Below, one piece after another: positions 24,477-36,900 of a stretch of 64,000 nt of DNA. A model generated the notes under the pieces. It was not told the origin of the DNA. It ran no database searches and saw only the letters and a list, made by a program, of their open reading frames with translations. This DNA comes from Amia ocellicauda (Eukaryota > Chordata > Actinopteri > Amiiformes > Amiidae). Position 1 is the first letter of the stretch; the number at the start of each line of letters is the position of its first letter. The stretch is from contig NC_089853.1 of the NCBI RefSeq assembly GCF_036373705.1, forward strand, positions 29,657,568 through 29,721,567. The letters are read 5' to 3'. The translations under genes were made by a program, and so were the position numbers.

Positions 24477-25309
24477 GTGGAATACAACCATTTTTACGTG
24501 ATTTTCAAAACTCCTGTTTTTCTTTGGGAGGGGGGATGGAGAGGATCGACTCTATTGAGAAACCAATGAAAAGGGTAAATACGGGGCAAACCACTAGACA
24601 ACTCACTACCTCTGGATAATACTGTCACAGCATGTTTTGAAAAGCAAGTGGTGTACATGTCCTTTACTGTTTATTCTGGGATGCATACTTCTGTAGAAAA
24701 TCCAGTTTTAACTTCTAAAGTGTTTTTTAGGAAATATCAGGAATATCCAGAGCTTTCTGTTCAAGTAAAGTATGAACGGTTTAGTCAACAAAAAGCCATT
24801 ACGTGAACATGTCAGTGACAGGAATCTGCTTTAGAGTGTTCTGTTGTTTCATCTTTGTTGTGTTACCTTTGTGAGTTTACTCTGTTCAATGTGCTTCCCT
24901 TGCTGGGGATTGAAATGCATATAGATGAATGGTTCTCGTATGCCCAACAATGTCTGTCGATCCTACTTTTCAAATTTTTGTACTACTGTACAATGTTATG
25001 TTTTTCTTTTTATCGTCTTGCCATTCCTGAAGATTTAGACAAAGCACAAAGTTGAGTTGCCAGTTGGTGATACTCTGTCACAGTTTTTACTTATTGTAAA
25101 TGTATATAATAAAAATCTATTTTATAAAACCTATACTTCAATGTTTTACTATCATATGTCAATGAAGACTGACCCCTGCTGGCTATAGGAGCATACAGCA
25201 TGTGTGCCTGTGCATAGACACTGGCTTGTAACCAGGTAACTGGGTAACGTCCAGAAGCCTTTAATGTCTGTCTCATAGCTTAATGTTTTGAAATTGAAAT
25301 CTCTGTAGG

Positions 25310-25635
25310 TATAGCAAATAATCCAGACACATACAAGAGAAAATGCATGGGTAGATTTTTTTAAATTTTATTTAGCATGCAGGCAGATTAATCAATTATG
25401 CCCTTCAGTGGAGTGCTAATCATGGTTTTAGTAATGGAAAACACCAATGTGATGGTCCATCACTAAATCAAAGGTCCAACGACCCACATTTTAAATGTTA
25501 ATTAAGTCTAATTGGTGGGCTATAGAGTGTCAGTGTTGCTTGGGTGAGTTTGGATGATTTTTTGGAAGGCTTAGAGCAGTGTTCACTAAGTCTGATGTTG
25601 GAGAGCCGCCATTAGTTTTATAGGTCACTCTAATG
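25310..25635. other. Spacer between BLM duplicate and MITE
   Basis: Unique-looking AT-rich sequence beginning exactly where similarity to the BLM flank ends. No gene seen. Confidence 0.5.
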
Positions 25636-25826
25636 CAGTGGTTCTCTATCCGGTCCTGGAGACCCCCTGCCCTGCTGTTTTTGTTCCAACCATGATCTTT
25701 ATTAAATAATTTAGCCTTATTTAGCATTGTTAGGTCAATTAAGGTTTCAACTAAGTAATTAAGACCTCAGCTGCAAGAAAACCAGAAAGAAAGGAGAGTC
25801 ACCAGGACCAGTTTGGGAATCACTAG
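25636..25826. mobile_element. hAT-like MITE
   Basis: About 190 bp with imperfect terminal inverted repeats: left CAGTGGTTCTCTATCCGGTC, right ending ACCAGTTTGGGAATCACTAG. The sequence TCTAATG lies on both sides, consistent with a 7-8 bp target duplication. No coding capacity. Confidence 0.65.
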
Positions 25827-26215
25827 TCTAATGCCTGGTTTCATGGACCTTTATTTGCATTAGTCTACTACTCTACCTACAATATTGCTAATTTGGGTTT
25901 TTAAATAAATTAAAATACTGGGGAACACAGGTTACTTATTGATTAAAAGAAGTATTATTTATGAATAATAATATTTGGAGTACCATCGCAAAATATCTGT
26001 AAATTACAGGATTTACTCAAAATACCTGCTTAATTATCAAAAACGAATAAAATGATGAGGCAAGGAGGAACTGGACTGGGCAGAGTCCCGTGCATCTTGG
26101 AAAACGGAACATTTTAATTACATTTACAGGCCAGGAAAAGTCATGGAAAATAGGCAAAACTTTTAAATACCGTTGGAAAGTATTGGAAAACGGCAACAAC
26201 ATATATTTCGACAAA

Positions 26216-26350
26216 ATGAATAAAGGGGGCGTGTCTGCGGCTGGAGCTGCCCGCCTGTTTACAGGTGCAGTTATCGCGAGAGTAGGACTGGGTAATTGTT
26301 GGCGGGTGGATGACTGTCACTTCAGTAGTGTGAGGATAAGAAAAGAGCAG
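26216..26350 (+). other. Possible alternative first exon upstream of WDR76
   Basis: A 45-codon open stretch begins with ATG at 26216 in a GC-richer patch containing ATCGCGAGAG, close to the TCTCGCGAGA promoter element. It ends at a good donor (GAGCAG|GTAAATAC) in phase 0, the phase WDR76 exon 2 needs. No homology is recognised. It could be chance. Confidence 0.25.
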
Positions 26351-27224
26351 GTAAATACATTATAATTCACAGCAATGCTTTGTCAAGAGTGCATGTTGAT
26401 TGTCATTATTATGTTGTCCTGGACTGAAATCAAAAGTTCGACCCATCCGCTAATCTCAAATGAAACCCAGTATATTGGCGAGTTATACAGGCTTTTTGTC
26501 ATTTTCGTTTAAAATAATAATACAAAAATGATACATCTACCCACGATACTCGTAAGACACAGTTATGTGCCGTACGAGCCTGCATTTTTATATTATTAAA
26601 AAAAAACGTAATAAAATCGATGTACTCTACAAGTTTTGAAAGTAAAATCTATAGGCCTACGTTGATTGATATATAAACCCAATCTTTTAAGAAATTGGTT
26701 GTTTTATAAAGCAAAATTAATCTATCGCCTCATACGGTTCATGGGCCACAAGGCTGACGTCTCACTCGCTTTTGTTTTGAAATGAAAGCTTTTTGAATAC
26801 TTGCGTCCAATGTGCCGTTCAGCGCCCCGACCAGCGAGCTGTCGGCGTTAGTGCTTATTTAAATGAATTGATCCAGCCGCGGCCCTGCAGGTCAGTTGAG
26901 CCAATAACTGGGTCATGCAATCACTCGTAAGGGCTCAAGTGAACTGAGGAGCAGCTCTCAGACTGGGCTGCTGCTGCTCACCTGTTGTCACAGTGGAAAT
27001 CATATAAATCCCGATCCTCGTCTGCTGTAAGTTTTTGAAAGGTATTATCTGATTAATAAGTTCAATTAAACGAACATTGTTAATTTGTGGTGCATTAAGT
27101 TAACACATTTTAAAGCGTTAGGCTATTGTAGGGAGGCATATGAATCAGAGTATTTAACGATTCAGTGACTTCAACTCCCACAGTTGTGTTCTCCGCATTA
27201 TTCAAGGCACCAAGGTCGCGATCT

Positions 27225-27476
27225 TGTAGCGCAGATGTGCGCAGATCTGCAGAATGTCGCTGATCCCATTGGTGGAGCAGCGCAGATCTGAACCAATTGT
27301 CAACTAAGTGACGTCAAAGGTTGACCAATCAGCGACCAAGAGTCCTAAATTACGGAAGAGTTACAAAACAGCTCGGGAAGCGGGGCTTGCGTGGTCTGCA
27401 CACGTTGCTGTAGGGCAGGCCGGAGCAGTCGCCTGTGTGCTCAGTGGAAGCAGATTGCAAAGAGCGGTATCTCACA
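27225..27476 (+). promoter_or_regulatory. WDR76: WDR76 promoter and 5' leader
   Basis: Directly before the WDR76 start: a CRE-like TGACGTCA at 27309-27316, a CCAAT box at 27325-27329 and an inverted CCAAT (ATTGG) near 27270, with no TATA box. The stretch 27236-27292 resembles, in inverse orientation, part of the hAT element in WDR76 intron 14 (37378-37442), so part of this promoter is repeat-derived. The transcription start is not determined. Confidence 0.5.
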
Positions 27477-30400
27477 ATGCCAACCAGCGGCGAGGATACA
27501 GATGGATACCTCAGTCTGATTAATATTCGTCTTCCTTTTGTTAAATTGAAGCGCATACAGGTAAACTTAAATCGTTTGAAGAGATTGCTATGATGATTCT
27601 GTTAAAAACTAACCAAACCAAAGTAAAAGCAAGCCCAAACCAAAAGTAAATTACAATTTCATAGCTGTGGAAGCTAATAACAGATGTGATTGTTATATCT
27701 GGATCCAATTAAGTCGTCTCAAATTAACAATACAGTAGCAGTAGCTTAAAGAAGGTTCACTATCAAGAAAAGGAAAATACTTGGTCTTGCCTTCTGTCTG
27801 TATTTGCCATGAACAGTAGCTACCAATATGCAAGTGAACACAGCTATGGACTGATGGATTGATTTCGATCACAGAAAATTGTATTTTGGCAAGACTAATG
27901 TGAAGGAGTCTTAAAGGATGGGATTACAACTACCATTTCAAATTTGACTGTGTAACAATAGACTTTCACATTCTTTACAAATGAAAGGACTTAATATAAT
28001 TTTCCAGTTTTTTGACTCCAGGTGCTCTGTCCTCAAAATAAACTATAAACAAAATACTGTTCACTCTTGCAGCTTGTTATATCCATCTCTTTTCTTCCCT
28101 GCTCTGTACTCTGTGCTCTTTGAAGCTCTTTCCACCATTACAAGTATGCAATTATTTTTAATTTCTTGAATTATGTTTGATACTCTTGTTGCCCTTTTAT
28201 AGCTACAGTGACTCAAACCCCTTCTTAAACTAAACTGAAATAACAGCAGGTTTGTGAATTATTACAGGAGTTGACCCCCACACCAGACCAGTCTGTAGCA
28301 GAGATGCTAAGCAGGTCTGCTGATGATACAGAAGCTTCTGAAAAAGAGAGGGCGGTGTCTCTGCCCGAGGGTCTGCACCCCAAACAGCTGGTATACAGGT
28401 CTCCAAACATGGAGGCTGCTGTGCCCAGACGAGGCATCAAAAGAAAGGTATTAAGACCAGGTCACCCAGTGCCGTTATCATTGATGGGTCTGCCACAATG
28501 TAAAGCAGCACCCTTCAGTTTTAGTTAATAGGTTAATACCTGGCAGAGCTCCAAAAATGTTTTTTATGCCATATTAGAGGTTCAGCACACAGTTGTCTTG
28601 TTTGTTAATAAGCCCCTTCTATGTTTATAATGCAGCATCTACAAAAAACACACAATTCTATACATTCTACATCGCCAAATATGATGATGGACAAGTCAAT
28701 TCACAAATTCAGTTTTAATTATAATGGTGGGATTTCATTTTATTTTTTTATTTTTTTTAAGATTTGTATTGCAGAAGTGTGCAGTTCGTTTTTCTTCCAC
28801 ATGCATGACATTGTGTTGATGTTTCTATAGCATGTAATGCCTTCAGTGGATGAACTCTGTGCGCCACAAAACACAGCCCTCTCAGACAGTGCTAGTGACT
28901 CGGACAGCAGCAGCGAGTGTGGATCTGCAGTGGTATGTGTATGAAATGTCCTGACCGTTTTTTGTCCTATTCTTTTTAAACTTGGTTTTATAATTCTGGA
29001 TGTGGGGAAATTGCTAGGAAGCTTCAACAGTGGAAAGAAGCTGAAAGAATCTTATTTTTCTGTGATTTTCCTCTGTGCAGTGACTCCACTACAGACTTGA
29101 GAATTACAAACTTGTACCCTATTGTGGTTTGATATTAGTAATTGAAGGTGGCTTCTCACCTGTGTTGGAGTATATCCTTGTATGTTGTGGTTTGTGTTTC
29201 AGTCAAAGTTTGCATTTGTTCTATCATTAAGTACGGGAGGATTGACTCCAAGGGGAATATATTTTAATCAATGAAACCTTTTTTTTTTTTTTTGTATTAT
29301 TGTTTTGCAGGCTCCTCCTGGTACTTTGTCCTTGTATGAATTTAAGCGCTTGAAGAACATCAGACAAAACCAAGAATTTCTCTCATCAATGAACATTAAA
29401 GAGGTACATTTGCTTTGTGGTTTGTTAAACACAATATACTAGCCATATAGTCACTACTATGTTGGTTCGGGTGATTCAAAAAACAGTTAATCCAGACTAC
29501 TGGTAGTAATTCAAATTTGTGTAAATTGACTATGACTTAAAAAAATAGTTTTACAAGAAGTTGAAACCCCATTGTGCAGTTTTGTGTTGAAGACTGATCA
29601 ACTTAACAGCCTGGAAGTGAAATTTCCTTCTTAACTTAAAGGATCACCAGCCCAAATAACATCAGTTTTACTGTTTAGTTCCACACAGCTTGAACATACC
29701 TATTTTTCCAGTTCTCAAATATATATATATTTTAACTTTAAATGTGAATAAATTATCCTGGATCCATTGAAATGGAATATATAAACTCTCACTTTTTTTT
29801 TTTTTTTTCCTCTCAGACTACTGCCACTTTGAAAAATAAACCTGCCCGGCCACCTGTGAAGAAGTAAGGAATAATTTAAATATATTCTTCTAATGCATGT
29901 TAAAATGCTCTTTTTCTTATGGTGGAGAAAAGAATCAAGCATTTCCATTTTTGTTGACAAGTGCTAAAGAACATGCATCCTTTGCCGTATTTATTCTCAG
30001 ATCTTCAGTATTGATCAGCCTATGCTTTCACTTTGAACAAAAGTGGGCCGTGCTCTCTTGTGGGGTTTGGTCACCAGTTTCTTCTCTTTTCTGTCCATAC
30101 AGGGTCATACCAAATTCTCCACAGCGCAAGGGGGCTTGACACAGTGGGAAACTCCCTCCCAGAGATGCCAGTGAAGATACCTGTAAGTGCTTCATGTTTA
30201 CAGTGGGAGCAATGAAGGAATCAGACCTATCCCCCCATTGTCCAGCAGTTTCAGTAGCTATGAGATGCAGCCTTTTGTGTATAACCCAAAGCCAGGTGTT
30301 GGATATTTTACCCTTGTTGCTGTTTGTTCAGTTTTCCCTGACTATAAGAAACATGTTTTCTATTACAAACGTGTCATTTTTTTCATTGAATAGATGTCGC

Positions 30401-30853
30401 CCACACCTCCTCCAGGACCTATACCAATGCAGCCAGTGAACCTGGAGGAAGGCAGTAGTCTGCCAGCTGAGCTGGTGGAGCTCTGGAATGAGGTGGGAGT
30501 GCTGAAAATACCAGGAACTTTATTTTAAACCATGTCACTGCCCCATTTTCACCATGCAATTGGCTTTTTGTGGGAAATAAAATTGTGTTGTGGTCTAACA
30601 GTGTTGACAAGATGCACCTTGTGACTGTGACTTGTGACTCAGCTGACTATGGTTTGTGGAATTGTATGGAAGTCTCTAGCTGTGTGTATAATTCAATTGG
30701 TCATGTCCAGTGAAACAGTTGGGTATTGAAGTCCAGGTTTGTTTTACTGACCTTCCATTTCATCTTTATGATTGTAACATTTAATTTTTATAGGTTATGC
30801 ATTTACTTATCCTTGCTTGGTTTATTGACTGTAGGTTATAGCTTCCAAATCTG

Positions 30854-30901
<48 letters not shown>

Positions 30902-33900
30902 ATATATATATATACACGCACACATTTTTTCCTTCTTTCCCCAAACAGCGCATTGCCAGGGATCGAAAACAGAAATTAGATTTAAAACAGTAAGTTTAAT
31001 TTATAACTCCATAAACCCTTATGCCAAATTTTTCAGCCGTAGTCCTGCAGGACCTATACAGAGTGCCTTCTGGTTTACAATCCAGCATATTCAATTACTC
31101 TGGGCAATTGAATGATTTTCTGAAGATATTTTTAAATACTTCATAATTGACAGTAATGAGTATTTCAGAACAATCTTGTTTAAAATAGGTTGATAGTGTG
31201 TGAAAGTCTTAATTTTCTGTGTACTTAATGGTGGGGGGGTGGACGGTGGAATAGGGATATGAGTGTGATGCTGCTTATGCAGAGGTCACTGTAACATAAT
31301 CCTGGTGGGGGAGTGTATGTATACTTGTTTATTTTCCCTGTTCATTGTTTTTGGTTTTAGGTACAAGTCAGTCCTCAGCAGCATGAGTCTGACTGAAACC
31401 CGTGTGGTCAAGGTTGTGAAGGAGCGTGTGGTATCCATGGCCATCCACCCCTGTACCAGCAGGCTGCTGACCGCTGTGGGGGACAAGTGGGGACAAGTGG
31501 GACTCTGGGCCCAGGTCAGTACACTCTACATACTGCCCAGAGGCTTAATTGTAATACAGGTCCACAATCCCTTATCCGCAATTCCACAATTCAAAAAGCT
31601 CTGAAAACTGAAGGTGCGTGTCGTCAGTTGTCTCGGCACTCCTAGCATTTACACGTCGGGTGCTCTCCAATATGGTTTGCTTGCATGCATTCCATTATTT
31701 TCTGTTTTGTATTTGTAATTAATACAATTTGCAGATTATATTTTTCACTTTGACATTATGGATATTTTGTGTGTTGATCAGTGGCAACAACTCCTGATTT
31801 TAAATCCATCTTGAGTTCATGTGAAAAAGTCCAAGGGAGGTGATTACTTTTGTGAGCCTCTGTATATCAGGTGCAAATCTGCTAATAAAATAAGTAATAA
31901 TATATGAATATATGATGTGTAGAAAATCAGATGTTTTAGTAATCAACATGATTATGAATCTTTCACAATTACTAATTTTAATACAAAGCCCAGATTGCCG
32001 GCTATATTATATTCAGTAGCCTACCACATAAACTGTGGGTCTGGCGGCTGGAGAAGAAAGTGTTTATAATGTATTCTTTTTGAGGAGTTTAATTAATTTA
32101 ATTAAAATATGTAGTAACATATAAGAACGGATATATCTGCATATATGTGAATTTCTCCTGCATATTTACTTTTGAGTTCTAGTGTTTAAGGAGTTTGATG
32201 TCGTTTTCTTTATGCTGATATTTGAATTACTTTTGGTTTGTAAGTAAGTAAATACACATAAATCGCAATCCAATCTTTAAATTCGATATCTATCGAAACA
32301 AGTGTTCGGTTTTGACTCTTTGATTTCGATAAAACTGTACACCCCTAATGTTTGCCTACGGGGTCCTGCCACAGACCGAGCTGTGGTGTTACCTTAATAT
32401 ACAGTACATACACTGAGCTGCCTTTCTGAAATCAGAATTCTGAATCCCAAAACATCTGCCCACGATGGTTTCGGATAAGGGATTGTGAACCTGTATTGGT
32501 TTCTTTATTAATCTCATGTAAATAATTCTGATGTCCAGACCTGGAGTGAGAGCATTAAATGATCTACAGTCACCATAAGCGAGTCTGCCTGTTTGTCGTA
32601 TTGCGGTATTTCTAGATTACTTTTTAGCAGATCTGGAATTTGGCATGACCCAAAAAAAATCACGCCCTCAATCCATTCCTGTACTATCGCCATGTTGTCT
32701 GGAGACTGCTGTGTGTCTTCAGACAATGCAATGCCCTGCTTTGTGTACAGTTGCCCCTTGCATGTGCTGGGCAGGTGGTGTGGAGGCCCTGTGTGTCTGA
32801 GTGTTGTCTCTCATGTTTCCCAGCACAGGGACCCTGATGAGGGGGTGCTCCAGTTCCTGCCCCACTCTCGCGCTGCCTGCTGCCTGGACTTCTCCACCTC
32901 TAACCCGGCTCACCTGCTCTCTGTCAGTTACGATGGCACCATGCGTGCTGCTGACATCAATAAAGCAGTCTTTGATGAGGTGAGTTGTATGACAGTGGCT
33001 CTCTCCAGGACACTGGCTGTTACGGCCGGCTCTCCTCTCACTAGTTTGCCCTGTGTGATTTTTTTGCCTTCACTATGTAAAATGGCAAAGTCATGTTGTT
33101 ACTGTATCATCAGGTGTCTGCTTATTTCACTGAGCTACCTGGATGCAACTTTCCAGCTTGGTAGAAACCAATCAATTTTCAATCCCTAAACAGGGTAGGA
33201 CCATGTCATGTACAGTCACAGAGTTAATGGTAGTTTTTAAAACAGACATTTCTGAGTGTTTTGATGAACCTTTCTGATTGTATATTTATTTCTAGGTGTA
33301 TCGCACTGAAAAAAGCCTGTCTAGCTTTGACTTTCTTTCTGAAAACTGTGCCACACTGGTTGTTGGTTATTGGGAAGGAGATGTTGTTCTAGTGGACAGA
33401 AGAACGCCAGGGTGAGCTACACCTGCATCTGTCCATCCTGAGATTACTTACTGAAGCTGTCATTTCATTATTTAAACAACTTTGTTGACTTGATTTCCAC
33501 ATTCTGCCCAATGTGATTTATCAAAAATATAATTATTATTATTGATGCATTTGTGAATGGTTACATATTGTGATATACACTCACCTAAAGGATTATTAGG
33601 AACACCATACTAATACTGTGTTTGACCCCCTTTCGCCTTCAGAACTGCCTTAATTCTACGTGGCATTGATTCAACAAGGTGCTGAAAGCATTCTTTAGAA
33701 ATGTTGGCCCATATTGATAGGATAGCATCTTGCAGTTGATGGAGATTTGTGGGATGCACATCCAGGGCACGAAGCTCCCGTTCCACCACATCCCAAAGAT
33801 GCTCTATTGGGTTGAGATCTTGTGACTGTGGGGGCCAGTTTAGTACAGTGAACTCATTGTCATGTTCAAGAAACCAATTTGAAATGATTCGACCTTTGTG

Positions 33901-36900
33901 ACATGGTGCATTATCCTGCTGGAAGTAGCCATCAGAGGATGGGTACATGGTGGTCATAAAGGGATGGACATGGTCAGAAACAATGCTCAGGTAGGCCGTG
34001 GCATTTAAACAATGCCCAATTGGTACTAAGGGGCCTAAAGTGTGCCAAGAAAACATCCCCCACATCATTACACCACCACCACCAGCCTGCACAGTGGTAA
34101 CAAGGCATGACGGATCCATGTTCTCATTCTGTTTACGCCAAATTCTGACTCTACCATCTGAATGTCTCAACCGAAATCGAGACTCATCAGACCAGGCAAC
34201 ATTTTTCCAGTCTTCAACTGTCCAATTTTGGTGAGCTTGTGCAAATTGTAGCCTCTTTTTCCTATTTGTAGTGGAGATGAGTGGTACCCGGTGGGGTCTT
34301 CTGCTGTTGTAGCCCATCCGCCTCAAGGTTGTACGTGTTGTGGCTTCACAAATGCTTTGCTGCATACCTCGGTTGTAACGAGTGGTTATTTCAGTCAAAG
34401 TTGCTCTTCTATCTGCTTGAATCAGTCGGCCCATTCTCCTCTGACCTCTAGCATCAACAAGGCATTTTCGCCCACAGGACTGCCGCATACTGGATGTTTT
34501 TCCCTTTTCACACCATTCTTTGTAAACCCTAGAAATGGCTGTGCGTGAAAATCCCAGTAACTGAGCAGATTGTGAAATACTCAGACCGGCCCGTCTGGCA
34601 CCAACAACCATGCCACGCTCAAAATTGCTTAAATCACCTTTCTTTCCCATTCAGACATTCAGTTTGGAGTTCAGGAGATTGTCTTGACCAGGACCACACC
34701 CCTAAATGCATTGAAGCAACTGCCATGTGATTGGTTGGTTAGATAATTGCATTAATGAGAAATTGAACAGGTGTTCCTAATAATCCTTTAGGTGAGTGTA
34801 CAATATACACAATCCAATACAGAGAAGAAGAAAATACAAGATGCATGATACTGTAATGTATCAAAGGATTTAGATATGTAAGCAAATAATTCTGTCTTGA
34901 CTGACCACTTCATTCTTTTCTTGGTCTGTTCAGGACATCCCATAAGTCCAGGTCCACACTTCACTCCAAGACTGTCAGGACAGTCCACATGCACCCTGTT
35001 AACAGGCAGTATTTTGTGGCAGCAGGGAAGGGGTATGTTGAAATAAATGCAGTGCAAATTATCATCTGTGTATTAGACTTTCTGAGGTTTGCCTAGCCAA
35101 TTCTTCTTATTATTGTGATGTTGGTTAGCACACACATTTATCCAAGGCAAGTTGTATGAGTTAACGAGCGTGAACAAACAACGGATGTACACAATATTAC
35201 AAGGGTATCGTCATCACTATGAAAAATCATCTACACAGCACACTGAATAGAATACAAGTAGACAAGATTGGGATGTGGAAAAGCTCATAACTAATCTGTA
35301 CACCCCTATTTTTTCTTTTAGTAATGTGTACATTTACGATGTCCGGCGCCTTAAGCCAAAAGGGACTGAGGCAGTGTGTTCCCTGCCGGGTCACCGCTCA
35401 AGTGTTACTTCGGCCTATTTCTCCCCCAGCAGCGGACACAGAGTGGTGACCACCTGCTCGGACCACATGATCCGGTGAGTCTGTCGTCTTTGCGAACTTT
35501 AGTTTAGAACTAAAATTGTGAACTATGTTTTGTAGGGATATAATTTTTTTTTTTTACTTTTGACAGATTGTTCCTTTTCAATTAAAAGTAACACTTTTCT
35601 CATCTTCCAGAGTATTCGATACTTCTACATGCAAGGGCGAGGCTCCCCTCCTAAATTCGATAAAGTAAGTAGAGCCCTACTGATACAAGTCAGATACCGA
35701 TACTTGGGGAGCAACATTTCCTGATTTACAGCTATATCTGCCAATATTGCCTTTTTTTGTTAGCATGCAAAACACGTTTTCCAGCATGAATCCGTCAAAT
35801 TTGTCTCAGAGAAATTGTGACAAATATGCACTGAAGGCAGTATTTTCACATTGTAATAATAAACTAACACATTTTTATAATAAATAACGACCAACATTGC
35901 TAACATTTTATAAATTAGAATAAGGGAGAATAAACAAAATATACCAAATGTGCATGTTCTATACATTACAACAGAGTTTCTGTGCGGGCTGTTCACAAGG
36001 GGTGCACGAGAAATAAAATGTAATGGCGGATGTAAGCGATCAGTCATTTTGACGGGTATACTGTCAGGAAGAGCCGTTCTTGCAAGTTTTTCCAGTGTGG
36101 ACTTCCTACCCCTGCTCTCGCGGTATTTTGCTGTGCCCCCCCCACCTGCTATTCCACTATTTCGCCGGCTGCAATCCCTCCCTGCTTTCACCCAATTGAT
36201 TGTTGTACTCTCACTCAATACTGCCGATCCAACAGTGGTAGGTTATAGTGCAGGAAGCACAATACAGCTGTGTTTTCTCCCAAAAAGGAGCTCCTTTTTT
36301 TATGTATTGAAAAATGCCCTCAAAAATGTAACTTATTTACTGCGTATGTTAAAAGCATTGCAATACGAATCACAGACAAAACACAAGGTAGGATTTTAAA
36401 TAGTTTTGTAAATAACATGTATAGTTTCAGTTTTATCCAACATTGTCTGAGAGATGAGTTTCTTCACTAGTATAGATTTCTTTACTGTGATCTGAACGTG
36501 CTTGTCATTTTGAGACAGTTTTTGTTTGCTGATATCCAGTCAACATCTTCGTCAAACCTTTTCTCTTTTGCTTTATTTTAATTGCTTTTGTGAATTTGGA
36601 GAAGCGATTTAATTAACTTTTCAGTAAAATGCGACAGGTATTCAATACCAAAGTCTAGAGGTCGACCAATATAGGATTTTGCTGATACCGGTAACTAAGT
36701 TGGGAAGACAAGCCGATAACCGATTAATCGGCCGATAGTTTTTAAAATTAATACTGAATGAAAAAACAACGCTTAAAAGTAAAATAATGCTGAACTTTAT
36801 TACAAAAATAAACAGTACTGACTGAACCATGAAAATGTTTTGTACTTTTAAAAATCAAATAAACATATTAATTATATGAACTATATTAATAAATATTAAA

